Assembly (NCBI RefSeq): GCF_019649055.1 | Contig: NW_026570365.1 | Location: forward strand, 186,001 to 250,000 | Length of the DNA stretch: 64,000 bases | DNA from: Paramacrobiotus metropolitanus | Taxonomy: Eukaryota; Tardigrada; Eutardigrada; Parachela; Macrobiotidae | Direction: 5' to 3' | In this document: piece by piece, positions 13,501 through 25,612 of the stretch | Numbering within the stretch: the stretch's first letter is position 1 | How the letters are laid out: each line of letters begins with the position of its first letter | Notes under the pieces: generated by a model | Told to the model about the DNA's origin: nothing | Databases searched by the model: none | Seen by the model: the letters and a program-made list of their open reading frames with translations, nothing else | Translations under genes and position numbers: made by a program

Positions 13501-13960
13501 CATAAAAATTTTGAGAAAGCATTTAAAGTTAAACTGGCCTCGCAGAGGTTGTTCTGCGGTACGCTGCCCATAGGCTACAGCACAGTGTAGAATTTACTTT
13601 CAATTTTTGTGCTGGCCACACCCCTTCATCACGCAGCCGAAAATAGTTGTTTTTGCTTATTCCAGTATTCCTCTATCTTTCCATAAAATATCAAGTTTTT
13701 CTGAATTAATAGCCGGTGACGGGGCCCTGGTAAGTTGCCCAGACTGTAAACGCTGTATAATTATAGGGTTTAGCGTAAGAATTTTTGGAATTATTATTCT
13801 TCCGATTGTTTTACGATTTTGTTAACTGTCTTTCGTCCTTGATTTTTGGTAGTGCTTTGTTGCACAGCTGTGCATGTAATAAGGATGGGGAAGTGTGGAA
13901 ACTTCCGCCATAGTATACCGAAAATCACTACAGTTCTCAATTACTGAAAAGGTTCCCCAT
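10524..13960. other. Intergenic, AT-rich, with two palindromes
   Basis: No gene was recognised. Two palindromes are visible. The first is an imperfect 26-bp-arm hairpin at 10778-10839: left arm 10778-10807 with a three-base insertion, right arm 10814-10839. The second is a 24-bp perfect palindrome at 12650-12673 containing CCAGCAGC and its complement. Short ORFs look random. Confidence 0.4.
10778..10839. repeat. Hairpin / foldback repeat
   Basis: The left arm starts AACCGGAAATGG and the right arm ends CCATTTCCGGTT. The pairing extends over about 26 bp and is interrupted by GTA at 10798-10800; the loop is AACATA. The size suits a small MITE or foldback remnant. No target duplication was identified. 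Confidence 0.5.
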
Positions 13961-15640
13961 TTGCCGCAGGGCAGTGCCTACCGTTACCGGAAGTGACTGG
14001 TTGGAGCGCAACTGCTTCCCGGCACTGAGTGTGGTGGCCGGAAATGGTAGGCGGCACCCCATCTGCGGCAGTGATAATTGTGCCCGGAAGCGGTTGGTTA
14101 CCCCGTTTGCCGCCCGGCAATGACTGTTGTGTCGGAAGTGGTCGGCGGTACCCCGTTTGCCGCCGGGCAGTGACTGTTATGCCGGAAGTGGTCGGCGGTA
14201 CCCCGTCGGGCCTACGGCAACGACTATGGTGACCAGAAGTTGTCCGTGGTGCCCGATCTGCCGCCGGACAGTAACCATTTTGTGACCGGGAGTGTTTGGT
14301 TCTACCCCTTCTGCCGCCAAGCAGTGACTATTGTGACCGGCAGTAATTGGTGGTACTCCATCTGCCGCCCGGCGGTGACTATGGCGGCCGGAAGTGGTCA
14401 GTGGTACCCCGATGGCCGTCAGGCAGTGACTATTGTGACCGGAAGTAATTGGTGGTACTCCATCTGCCGCCCGGCGGTGACTATGGCGGCCGGAAGTGGT
14501 CAGTGGTACCCCGTCTGCGGTCAGGCAGTGACTATTGTGACCGGAAGTAATTGGTGGTACTCCATCTGCCGCCCGGCGGTGAGTATGGCGGCCGGAAGTG
14601 GTCAGTGGTACCCCGTTTGCGGTCAGGCAGTGACTATTGTGACCGGAAGTAATTGGTGGTACTCCATCTGCCGCCCGGCGGTGACTATGGCGGCCGGAAG
14701 TGGTCAGTGGTACCCCGTCTGCGGTCAGGCAGTGACTATTGTGACCGGAAGTAATTGGTGGTACTCCATCTGCCGCCCGGCGGTGACTATGGCGGCCGGA
14801 AGTGGTCAGTGGTACCCCGTCTGCGGTCAGGCAGTGACTATTGTGACCGGAAGTAATTGGTGGTACTCCATCTGCCGCCCGGCGGTGACTATGGCGGCCG
14901 GAAGTGGTCAGTGGTACCCCGTTTGCGGTCAGGCAGTGACTATTGTGACCGGAAGTAATTGGTGGTACTCCATCTGCCGCCCGGCGGTGACTATGGCGGC
15001 CGGAAGTGGTCAGTGGTACCCCGTCTGCGGTCAGGCAGTGACTATTGTGACCGGAAGTAATTGGTGGTACTCCATCTGCCGCCCGGCGGTGACTATGGCG
15101 GCCGGAAGTGGTCAGTGGTACCCCGTCTGCGGTCAGGCAGTGACTATTGTGACCGGAAGTAATTGGTGGTACTCCATCTGCCGCCCGGCGGTGACTATGG
15201 TGGCCGGAAGTGGTCGGCGGTACCCCGTTTGCCGCCGGGCAGTGACTGTTGTGCCGGAAGTGGTCGGCGGTACCCCGTCGGGCCTACGGCAGGGACTATG
15301 GTGGCCAGAAGTTGCCTGTGGTACCCATCTGCCGGCGGGAATATCTATGGTGGCCGCTAGTGGTCGGTGGTATCCATCAGCACCTGGCAGTAAGTGAGTT
15401 GGCCGGAAGTTGTCTGTGGTAGCCCATCTGCCGCCTGGCAATGACTATTGTGACCGGAAGTGTTTGGTGGTACCCGGCCCATCTGCCGCCATGCAGGCAC
15501 TGTCTGCTGTGGTTGGAAGTGGTGGGTGAATGGTCCACGACGTCCGTGATCCGAAAGCGGCTGCTGAGGACAGCTATCCGAAGGTCATTACCGCACTAAC
15601 CGCCCGGCACTGTCTATTGTGGCCGGAAAGTATCCATCTG
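13961..15640 (+). repeat. Minisatellite with 102-bp higher-order unit
   Basis: The basic unit is about 51 bp and has the form GTGACTATNGTGRCCGGAAG plus a GGTGGTAC-type segment. In the core (about 14318-15235) two diverged 51-bp subunits alternate, giving about nine nearly identical 102-bp copies. The flanks (about 13961-14317 and 15236-15640) hold more diverged single units, as expected when the centre of an array is homogenised by unequal exchange. Because 102 is a multiple of three, a 385-codon frame stays open (14240-15397). It starts at TTG with no proper context, so I read it as non-coding. Confidence 0.85.
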
Positions 15641-18600
15641 CCCGTGTGCGTACTTCCATAACTCGTATCAAAAGTTCACAGATGTACAAAGTTATACACG
15701 CCGTTCGCTGCGATGCCCGAAGGGATGCACGGGCAGCGGTCGGAACAAAGAGTGGTTCAATTTCGTGCAAAGGTACTCCAGACTTAATTTGTGACAGAAG
15801 TCCGTCTTGCGGCTACAGTACAGTTTAATCGGCTACAGAAATTTTTCGAAGTAATTGAGTTGGCGCTATTCGAAGTCTGTGAGTGAAGCATGAATAAATT
15901 GCCGGATCAAAAACTGCATTAATTGAAAATTTTTGAGCGATGCTACCGAATAAGTTCGCAGCAAACATTTCAAGTTTACAGCAAAGGCAAAACGATTAAT
16001 ATTACACAGTGGCGAACGTGATTTAAAATTTTACCGTAAATATTAACAATATTAATCACTTTTGGAAAGGTGAACTATCGCGCGAAGCGTCGTAAAGCAC
16101 TGCATGTTGTCACTGTATAAACTGCCTGAAATTTTTCGGAACATAGTTATTTATTATAAATTTCTTGTAAGGTCACTTCTAGCAGCATGGTGATGAGTAC
16201 TCTCCATCAGTTACACGTACGAGTACTGTACTCTGGAATATACTGTTGTTGGGTCAGCTCGGCGCTTTTCGTACCTTACGTAAGTCGTATCCGATCTGTA
16301 CTTCGACCAATGTCTTATATGGGCTTCCCTTAGCTTGGTCTCCCTAACCTGGGCTCCCCGGCAATATGACAACTGTTTATATACGCGGTTACGTTATTAC
16401 TCACACTGTCGCAGCTGTTATGTTAACATAAAAAAACACAAGAAAACGATAGGAAAACGGCAAGGGAATAACAGTGCTACTCAACTGGACTGTTCAAACA
16501 ACTTAAAACGAAACAGCAAAAGTAGAGTGAAAAGCATGCAGTCCTTCTATACGAATTTGCGCTTTATATATTTGTCGGCCTGCGATGTAATACATAGGTC
16601 TGTAAGTGGGCTACAGCCGCTACAGGCTAGATTAGACCACAGGCTTAATGTTGCCTGTGGCCTTGTATTGCTCTAGGTGTTTATAAGTACCTGGTCGAGG
16701 ATACGATACTTTGTAGAGAAGCACTTTACGGTAAAAAAAGGATTGTATAACTGCAGGTCCGAAAATGCACTGAAAAATGGGTGAAATGTTGCCTGTGGCA
16801 TTTTGTAGGTCTCTGCACTGGGGCACATGTATCTACAAGCCCAGTCAACAGTTGATACCGCAAAGCAAAAGTAGTTCACCGTAAGTACACCTGGTACGGA
16901 CCGTTTCCGCACCAATTGCACTTAAGGTGAATAAGTTTTTTTATGAATACGAGTAGTTAATGCGCAACGATCGCGATGGTGGCACACTGTACCTTCTTTT
17001 TATCATTCTTGCTGAACGCTTATCGCATTCAGAAAAAAAGCTGACTCCGCACACCGCTGATATTTTAAAACAGGAAGTTTACAGAAGTTGTTACGTATTC
17101 CACGAAGGATATGAAAACTGAGAACCAGATACGTTGTCGGTAAAAATTTTTATTAACGGCAATGACAAACGACAATTTTCACAAAAGAAGCCCGAAGGGA
17201 GATCAAATACCGGCGAAGCTATACAAAAATTTAGGTTAGTATTTCTGGAATATAACAATTCAGAGAACCACTCCTAAAAACGCGTCTTGAACAACTGTAG
17301 CCGAAAGAATGAAATAAAGGTTTGAATTTTTCATTCTGTGCTGGATGGTGGTGCAGCTTTATGAAGCGCAATGCGTCGGTTTGGACGTAACACTAACGGC
17401 ACATGCGAGCTAGGTCATTGCGACTTACATATATCTGTATATGAATGATGATGATGCGAATAACTACCTTATAGAATGCTATACTTTTACGTAATACGTA
17501 AATAAATTTTATTGGGCAAAGGCCATCAATGTTACAAAAAGTGCATTCGCGTAATACTACTTAAAATGATTCAAATTTAAACGTTAAAAAAACGTAAATA
17601 TTGATGATAATGATGATCGTAAATACGTGGTTATACGGTGGTTATACGGTGGTTATACGGTGGTTATACGTAAATAATGATGATCAGCAGCAAAACTCAC
17701 GTTTCGGATGTAAAATCTCAAAGGCTCTCGCATATAGGTGCATCGGAATAAACCGGCAGGCGTCAGTAATTCCTGAGCAAAAAAAAGATAATTCGAAAAT
17801 TTTCGAACTTGTTTGTAGGTATTACCGTTGCTATCTACTTTATAAACTGGTTGCGTTATCGTGAGTGACTTTTGCCCGTCTTTTACGTATAAATCACCAC
17901 CAGTAATGACCACTGCCGTTACGTTATGTAATGCAACGATTTCAAGTAGCGTTCTCGATTACGGTGCATTCCTGCATTCACTCTGTATGTGTAATCAGTA
18001 ATCTGTAGTGGCGGGAAGGCAGATTATGTGCTGCCCTGGCTTTGTAATTGCACCCACATGGACATTAAAGGTTTAATAAATGCAAATTGCGAAGTTATAA
18101 GGGTCGCTTAGCTAGCTGGAGAATGTCAAAAACATGCTTTGGGTTGGGTTGAAAGTTTAGCCACTTTAGGACAGCGCAAATGGATTCCTCTAACTCAGTA
18201 TATCCGGAATTTTTTTAACTCAGGATACCCAGTAAAAGTATCTGCCCACTATTTCTACTTGCACGCAGCGGCTGATTGCTCGAAAAACGTTAGAAAGAAA
18301 AAATCCGCTGTGCAAGCTGGACGTAACCCACGCACCCCCAGCGCTTAATTAAGTAACAGCCGAATAGAGGCGGATGGGGTAATGCCAACTAACGTGACGA
18401 TGGAAGTATAAAATTAATATTTAGTTATCTGCAAGCATTAAATAACAACTAGCGTTTGAGCACTCCGCACTAAAACAATAGGGACGGCAGAGAAACTGCC
18501 TTTGTTATAATTTCCATAATTCGCTTTTTCTCATTTTTCGGCCACTTATGGTTTCATATTTCGGTTAGCGGTCACTGGTGCGACCGCCTATGTGGCGCAC

Positions 18601-21600
18601 TAGATGAATAGCTGCTGATCGCACTGCCTTTAGCCACCCGTCAAATGTGCAGTTCGCTGAGCAAGCCCACCTCACATTCCCACCTTTCAGTACATTTCAT
18701 TTGTTGAAGTTTTCAGTCCATTAATCTTCATTTGCTGAAGTTTATAAACGGAATGGCCCAGTGTTTTGCGCCACACCCGGCAAAGAGAGTTTCTGTTATT
18801 TGTTTTGTTTTTCATAAAAGCTTATTGATGTTTCGTTCAAATTTAATGACAATCAATTTTCTTTTAAAATTGACGATCTGTGTGAACTTCGTTTTGTCAG
18901 AAAGTTTAACAACCTGGTGACCGAAATACGAAACCATACACTCAAAGTGACCGGAATCTGAAAAAAAGCGAAGTAACTTAACTGTCACTAATCTCGATCT
19001 CGAAAACTAAAACCTCCTTTGTAGAGAAATGTTTTCGCTACATTTGGTAGGCTGCAAAACTAGTAATAAAGAAGATCAGCAGGCTAGGAAAATGTGTAAC
19101 GCCCGTATGCGTTCTGTATCTGGTTTGATCTGGAAGCCGGTCCGGAACGGCGGGCGCTGGTATAGTGAGCTGCCGTTCCATCAGAAAGTTTATTTACTAT
19201 TCGGCCTCCACCGGCAGCGGCCTGGCTGAAAGTGAAATGCAGTGCAGAGACATTTTCGCCCGGATTGTAACGAAGGCGCTTCGATGTCCACTGCTAATGA
19301 AAAATGTGGTGTCTGCGCGTCGATCACCGCCACCGGATGCAGATATGAACGGTTATATTATTTGTTGCCGGAAACAACCTGCACGGTCACTCACGCCTAC
19401 ATACAAACACTTTGGTCGACAACGCACGGTTCAGGCATTGCCGTACCGCATACAACAAAACTATGAGAACGTTGCAACGAGGAGGAAGTAACATCGCAGT
19501 ACGTGAGACTTATGGGGAAACGGCGGCGGCATTTTGCTAAAAGCATTATTTCTAAGGACGTTGCCTCGTGTTATCTTTGCATCTTGCCGTGTCCTGACAA
19601 ATGCGTGTATCACGACAGCTGCATCCACTTTTGTAGGAAGATTTCGAGTTGCTTCTGCCGCTGCATTTTTCTGTATTCGTAAAAGATCCAGCGGAACCAA
19701 AAAACTGCATGTCAGCAAATAATTCGAACGACAGAAAATAATTCCGACAAAGTCGGCAAAAAATTTAGCTGTACATTCTTTTACAGCATTAACCAGGCGT
19801 TACTGTTGGGTGTCTTCTGTAGAGAAAAAGCCGATGCCTATACTATCTCGAACGAATATGGTAAAAGGAAAGGTAAAAAATACACGTTAAGGTTACCGTA
19901 ATTAGGAAAGGTCAAAAAGAGGAAAGAAACGTAAAGGAAAAAAATCAATCTCTACCATCGTATTATATCCGTATTATATACGTATTACATCCGCTTTCGT
20001 CGCTGGTATATACGTAATTAGTGCACTGGTGTATGATTGTTGTGCTCGTACTGTAAAACTGTTTTGCGGCTTGGGCAAATGGCAGTACACTCCCACAGAA
20101 CACTGTCGTCACCAGTCACTAATGTGCAATACGCAGCAAAAAATGGCTAGTTGCGCTACATTTGTCATTTGAGTGATTTGACTCGTATATCGATTACAAC
20201 AGTTGGCTAATGGCACTAGACTATTAATCTTCTGGTCCACACCCGTACGCTACCGCTGCTACATAACTGGTTTCAACTTTCGACGGAAGTCAGAGCGGGA
20301 ATGTTAGTCGATTACTGTAGGCGCCGGTGCCCGCTGTCTCAAACCCGTCTGTCATCTGACCGCATCATGCGCATAATTCAGCGTTCCAGCGGGAAATTTC
20401 CTTTACCGGACATCGCGCAACTAAACAAGATAAACTTTATACGCGTTCTGCGGAAAATTAAGTTTCATAGTAGGTGTTTCCATTAGCGCGTTACAATAAT
20501 CATTTTGTTAAAAAATTTGAAAACCGTTGAGAAAACGTTAGAGGGGTCTGTCGAATATAAAATTTGAATTAAAAAATTTGTATTTTTAATGGAATTTCTT
20601 AATTTTTTAGGGCAACATCTGCCGTCGGCTTCGCGCGAAATTTGTTTTATTAAACCTCACACTTAGATACAGGGGTAATCGCGCACTAAATATTCCCTAA
20701 AAATCCCTCTCACCAGTAATAATTCGCGACGGTCCTACTTGAAATTTAGAACATGGGTCAGGTTTTCTGTACCTTCGGCATAGATCCAATTTAAAACAAC
20801 CTTCATTAACAGCAATACCCGGTTCCTTTTACGAGAGTCGGTATTGAACTACAAATTTATGTACGTGTATTACACGTTGTTCAAGATATGTACTCGTTGT
20901 TTTATTGCCGTTAGTAAAGTGAAACTCGGCACAAATTAAAACTCCAGCAAAATAGTATTTCATGCGTCTTTCATGAAAATAGCTCGTCGGCTTCGCGCTT
21001 CGCGCGAAAATACTTTTATCTGTAGCTGCTTAATAAGAACATAACTTACCCCACCCAGCGCCCCCGAGGTCTCAGGGGCAGCCCCCTCGGGGTATGGGGG
21101 GAGTGCGCATTATTAAATTTCTACTATTTTAATCTCTGCAATCACGATATCGTGTTGCAAAAGCGGTTTAAATTCTTGAGTAGAGCTCGGTGCCACTGCT
21201 GCTTGCTATCCGCAGACATTTTACTCTCCAATGGGTAATTAATCGACCTTCGGGACAGCGCCTTTACTGACGTGCCTTCCTCGTTAAACGTGACCATACT
21301 ACAGTGTATAAGTAGTAAGTGCTTTATGACGTTGTAACCGTTGTTATGCTCGTATGTACTGTTGTTCTCAAGAAACAAATTTTTTGTTACACTTTCGCAA
21401 AGTTTTGCGTCCACAAAGCAGATCTTATTACCTACGTACCTCTCTAACGTTCGGTGCCCTATTACTGCAATATGCGGTTGGGATAATGGCCTCCTCTTGA
21501 CAAAAAGCGGGAAATCATTCAGGGAACGCAATTAGGGTCATATTGCATTACACCGTATTTCCGCCGTTAGACAGTATACAAGCAGCCTCACCTGGCGCTC

Positions 21601-21813
21601 CTTCAGGAGCGTGTGCCAAAACTGGAGATAGCATGTGCGTGCGTACGTTTGTTTTCCCCAGGTTTTCTTGGAACGAGCCTCCTGACATCGGGTAACACCA
21701 TAAAAAGAAGCGCGTAAACGGTTAAAGTTCACAGGAAACTTTTTACGTACGACTAGTTGACTGGTTGGATAGCACTTTTCCTGTGATTTAAGTCAAGTGT
21801 TTTGAAAAAAGCT
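15641..21813. other. Intergenic, no gene recognised
   Basis: About 6 kb of mixed-composition DNA with only short ORFs. It contains a four-copy 11-bp tandem repeat (GTGGTTATACG, 17627-17670), an inverted-repeat element at 18520-18972, and a GC-rich segment around 21060-21110 (runs of CCCC and GGGG). A 129-codon minus-strand frame (21142-21531) lacks an ATG near its beginning and is not supported. Confidence 0.4.
18520..18972. mobile_element. Element with about 50-bp terminal inverted repeats
   Basis: The left arm (18520-18566) contains TTCGCTTTTT, CGGCCACTT and ATGGTTTCATATTTCGGT. The right arm (18920-18972) contains their near-complements in reverse order, with one 7-base indel. The interior of about 350 bp has no ORF of note. 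It looks like an aged non-autonomous DNA transposon; the class is not determinable from the ends alone. Confidence 0.45.
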
Positions 21814-23267
21814 ATGGAAGTGAATTCAAAATCACGCGAACCTAATTTGCTCCATGAAACAGGTGATATAAATAGCTCTACCTTTTTAAATGTCACAACT
21901 GATTTAGATGTTTCTGCCATTTCAAATGAAACCATCGATCCTGCTTGCAATCGATACGGGAACTGGCGTGATCCGCTAGTACTGACTGAATTGTTCTTGA
22001 TGACTTTCATTGTTATTCTGAACATAGCCGGTTTAACCAGCCTTTTCCGCCGCGGACGGGTCAACGCTTCTTTTAGCATTTACATCGCCAACCTTCTCCT
22101 GGCAAACGTAACTTTGGCTGTTGCAGAGAATCCTTTAGATCTTTTGTTCGGTCTCTCATGTGGGCGGTGGATTATTGGCAGTGCAGCATGCGACCTTTTC
22201 CTTTACTGTAATAATGTCATCACTGCCTGGGCAATGCATGCACACGTTCTGATCACCGTCAACCGATTATGGGCGGTGACCTTTCCCTACAGTTATCGGA
22301 AACACCACACAGTGAAAGTGGCTGTCCTCCTATGTGCTGGCGCGCTGGCGTATGTTCATATGTGGAGCGTGCCCGGACTCGTAATGGATTCGGTTTTTTA
22401 TCGCGACTCGTTGGCAAAGCTGGAGTGCGAATTGAATGTGGATGCCCAAAAAACCTGGGTGTTGCTTTTGCAGCTTTGTGTCTATCTTGCGCCAATTGCT
22501 TTTGTTGGAATATCATACGGATTCATTGGATATAAGCACAGGCAACGTCATAAGGTCAAACAGGCTGGACGAACTGCATCGGGGTTTCCGTCAGTCAAGA
22601 ATCTTCGACCGACTATCAACGACACGCTGGTAAGACTATACTAAACCAGTACTAAACTGATTGTTGTATATGACGATGTACTGCAAGTATGTAACTACAA
22701 TTGCACTTACACATTACACAATATATCACACACAAGCTGCCGTAGATCTCACCATGGTCAAAATGTAATGATAAACACAATTTTGTACACAACCGTATAA
22801 TTTGTTATAAACGTCCATCTAAGTGTCAGCCCGGGTAATTATTTTTTATCAAAAGAGATTGTTTATGCCTTTCGTGCTTTTCTTGAAATCCCGTTAAAAT
22901 GTTAGCTGAACAATACGCTGATGCATTTGTATCAATATGAGTATTTGTTTTCCGCATTCGAAAGCCCGGGAGCGGTGTTCCCATAACTAGCGCCGGCGCC
23001 AGAGCCAGAGAGCGCAATCAGGGTGCCCAGGCTTTTGTCACTTTAACGCTACTGACAATCAGTCTGCTGATTACATGGACGCCCTACGAAGTATTGCAGA
23101 TGATGTCATTCACCATCCACGATTTCAAACCCGCTGATGATCTGGATGAATGTCTGGATGTGTTATGGACGCTACAGGCGCTCTTGGATCCTTTATTCTC
23201 GACCCATCTTTTATCCGATCTACGGGGTTTGTTCTCTATGATCCGCACAAAGCTCATCCGCCGCTGA
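21814..23267 (+). CDS. Rhodopsin-like seven-transmembrane receptor, 2 exons
   Basis: A putative G-protein-coupled receptor of the plasma membrane; ligand unknown. Exon 1 is 21814-22629 (ATG at 21814) and ends CTG before the donor GTAAGA. Exon 2 is 22965-23267, after a TTCGAAAG acceptor, in phase 0; total 372 residues. Exon 1 carries an N-terminal tail with NSS, NVT and NET glycosylation sequons, then TM1 to TM5: TM1 near 58-78, TM2 near 88-112, and TM3 ending in NRLWA at 150-154, where most class A receptors have DRY. Exon 2 carries TM6 with TWTPYE (CWxP-like) and TM7 with LDPLFS, where NPxxY is usual. It is closely similar in layout to the minus-strand receptor at 57.6 kb, so the two are probable paralogues. 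Confidence 0.85.
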
Positions 23268-24822
23268 CGCAGATCCCCGTAAACCCATCGTGTGAACAAG
23301 CTCGCTTTTTGAATTCTCGAATACCTAAGCGTTGTTTTAACAGCTTTCTTCCTTCTGGTATACGGTGTGTTTTTTTGTTTGTATACATACCGTCTGTAAT
23401 GCGCGTACGTACGTACTGAATGGTGTTCACTGTTAGCTAGTTTATAGCAGCATGAAAAGTACGGTGTTGTTAACCATCAGTTTTCAGTAGATAAGCTAAT
23501 CGTCCACACTGTTAAAGACTGCGCTTCATGGTCTGCCTCCAACGTGCTCTGTTACAGGTTGCATTGAAGTAAAAGTTTGTCAAAAGAGAAACAGCAAAGG
23601 CTTATCAAACTCTGCGTTCCCAAAATGGGCATCACAATTTCCACAGTCGCGCAGATTGGAGCAACGGAATGGAAATGATACAGCTGCCGAATAAAGATTT
23701 AGCAGTCAAATGACCGTACCTAGTAACATAGTCCTAAATTCTTTCTACAACGACACTGTAAATCAGTCGTTGGAAGAAAGGTGCATGTACGGAAGGTTGG
23801 AAGAAAGGTGCCAAAATTCAATCGTTAACATATTCGCCAGTCGAAAATTTTAAAACCACTTTTGCCGGACAAGCTTGGTTATTTCTAAACCGTTAACATG
23901 TTGGCGTTTGTCCCGGCTGCAGACTCGTATATGTGCTGTCATTTAGTTGCAACCAGATGGTGTGCAGGGGCAGCATGCTGCGAATTGTGGCGAACTTTTG
24001 AGAATTCGTCCCCTTTTGTTCGTAAAATTTATGGTAAACAATTAGGTACCGTGCAGTAACAAGGCATGGTTATTGGATACAACAGTTACAATGTAAATCG
24101 CCAAAACTTTCCTGTGTACTTAATGTCGGTACAGTAATAATTTATGATGGTTTACGACATTTCAAAACCCGCATGATGCTTTTTATAGCGGCATTGCGAG
24201 AATAAAAGAAATATGAAACTTCTCCTCGCTGGTCGCTGAGGTTGTATAATAAGATAGACTGAGTCTCGGATGGGCGGAAGGGGCACAAGCGGGTTTTGGT
24301 GCATTTGTGCTCTCAGATGTTTTGGACAAACTAAATATCAGGAAGCGGGTTACTGCAGAATTTTTGTCGCTGTCTTTTTGCGCTTCGTTTTATGTGTTTG
24401 GTCCAGCCGACGAATTTCAGTTTTTGCTCACGAAGCAGCCTCTCAATTGTCAATAAACTACTCTTAATCTCAAGTCCCTAAAGTTGTTCCTGATTTTCTG
24501 GCTGAATTAAATTCGTTTAAACACTGCCTTGACTCGTTCAGTCGATGCCTTCGCTTTGTTAGGAGTTTCTCGCGGCATCGCAACAAAAGTCGAGTAATTT
24601 ATACTTAGAAAATTTGCAAGAAAAAACTGCACTGGAAACTGCAAAAATATTTGATATCCATGCGCAACACGATTCGGTAGAAAAATAAAATGTCATGCCG
24701 CCAACTTGGCGTGACCAGGGTGTATGTTGACTGCTACATTCCAAAGATTAAAGAATGTGGTTACCTAGTGCGTGGACACTTACACCGAAATATCTTTATT
24801 TAGGGTCCGGTTATTCTGTTTT
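23268..24822. other. Intergenic between receptor and retrotransposon
   Basis: No gene was recognised. A short repeated phrase, GTTGGAAGAAAGGTGC, occurs around 23769 and again around 23797. The right end is the empty-site flank into which the giant element inserted. Confidence 0.4.
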
Positions 24823-24826
24823 CCTG
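24823..24826. repeat. Target-site duplication, left copy (CCTG)
   Basis: The four bases CCTG lie directly before the 5' LTR and reappear directly after the 3' LTR at 49516-49519. A 4-bp duplication is within the range seen for Ty3/Gypsy integrases. It shows that the whole 24.7-kb segment inserted as one unit. Confidence 0.75.
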
Positions 24827-25187
24827 TGTGAGACCGGGATCACTAGCGTTCACGTCAGTGGCGCTACGCCTGTGGCGCTACGCCTTTGGATTACGTGTCT
24901 GTGTTGTGTCTCTTGTGATTGGCTTGCGTTCTGATAGTGGGTGCGGTATAGCACGTGCTGCACAGCGTTGCACGCTGTTGAATTGGCTCTACGTTTTACG
25001 ATCGAGCTGCGCCGATCACTTGTTGATTTTCTGTTGTGCAGACTTTCAATATTAAAAAGTCAGCAGTTTACGGTGCGACGTTTTGTGATTTCGCAATAGT
25101 TCGCAATCCAGATCGTATTGCTCACTTCCACGGGATAGATTCCGTTTCTGTCTCCGTCTGTGGATCTGTTCTGGATCTACCATTAGA
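24827..25187 (+). repeat. 5' LTR (361 bp)
   Basis: It begins TGTGAGACC and ends CCATTAGA, immediately followed by the primer-binding site. Compared with the 3' LTR it shows no substitution over about 353 aligned bases. The differences are an extra 8 bases (TAGCACGT) near 24950 here and a 30-bp tandem duplication missing here. An ATTAAAAAG run at 25051 could serve as a TATA-like element; that is inference. Confidence 0.93.
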
Positions 25188-25198
25188 TGGTAGCAGAG
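25188..25198 (+). other. Primer-binding site, initiator Met tRNA
   Basis: TGGTAGCAGAG directly abuts the LTR. It is complementary to the last 11 bases, including CCA, of animal initiator methionine tRNA as I know it. This places minus-strand priming exactly at the LTR boundary and supports the LTR end call. Complementarity stops at the twelfth base. Confidence 0.8.
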
Positions 25199-25356
25199 CC
25201 GACAGCGGTTCTCTGATTTGATTTGTGTCAGGCAAAGTTGGCCTGTTATTGACGTGGAACCCGACCAGTAAAGCACAGGTCAATCCTACAGCAAAGCGCA
25301 CACCACAAGCGGTGAACTGCCTCATCTGACGCGGATTTCCAGCTTCGGTTTTCGGT

Positions 25357-25505
25357 ACGGTATCTTCAGCGAAGAACCGTGCTGTTGCCCCAGCTGTGCA
25401 AGAGTTCAAGAGTTCAGTCGTCGGTGTTCCTCGGTGTAGAGTCTTCAGCGAAGACCTACACTGGTGTCACCGATACTCGGCAAGGATTCAGCGAATCCTA
25501 AGCCG
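25357..25505 (+). other. Three leader hairpins with identical AGC loop
   Basis: H1: ACGGT (25357), bulged A, TCTTC, loop AGC (25368-25370), GAAGA, ACCGT to 25380. H2: GTGTAG (25434), bulged A, GTCTTC, loop AGC (25447-25449), GAAGAC, CTACAC to 25461. H3: CGGC (25478), AA, GGATTC, loop AGC (25490-25492), GAATCC, TAA, GCCG to 25505. Loop and closing pair are the same in all three, while the stems differ yet still pair. H1 and H2 share a single bulged A at the same place. The position just after the primer-binding site is where dimerisation and packaging signals lie in many retroelements; the role here is inference. Confidence 0.7.
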
Positions 25506-25582
25506 TGGGCCACAAGCGGCGAAGCGCTAAAAGGGGCGCACGGATTTGCCAGATCAGACTCCTCCAAACTGGAGTAGAGCAT

Positions 25583-25612
25583 TACTGTTGCTACGGCACA
25601 GCCGGCACAGTA
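25583..25612 (+). other. Nested hairpin, 5' copy
   Basis: Outer stem TACTGT (25583-25588) pairs with ACAGTA (25607-25612). Spacer TGCTA is followed by inner stem CGGC (25594-25597), loop ACA and GCCG (25601-25604), then GC. Spacer lengths (5 and 2) and the TGYTA spacer match the type-B hairpins of the 3' array at 47.9-48.3 kb. A 14-mer beginning CCACAAGCGG at 25510-25523 also recurs exactly at 48016-48029 and 48208-48221. Confidence 0.65.

Noticed and set aside
14318-15235. CRISPR array
   Set aside because: The 102-bp units are directly adjacent with no unique spacers, and the DNA is eukaryotic.
14240-15397. 385-codon open frame through the minisatellite as a repeat-protein gene
   Set aside because: It starts at TTG, its openness follows from a 102-bp period divisible by three, and the diverged flanking units do not keep the frame.
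21142-21531. 129-codon minus-strand ORF upstream of the first receptor
   Set aside because: No ATG near its beginning, no domain and no splice context; compatible with chance.
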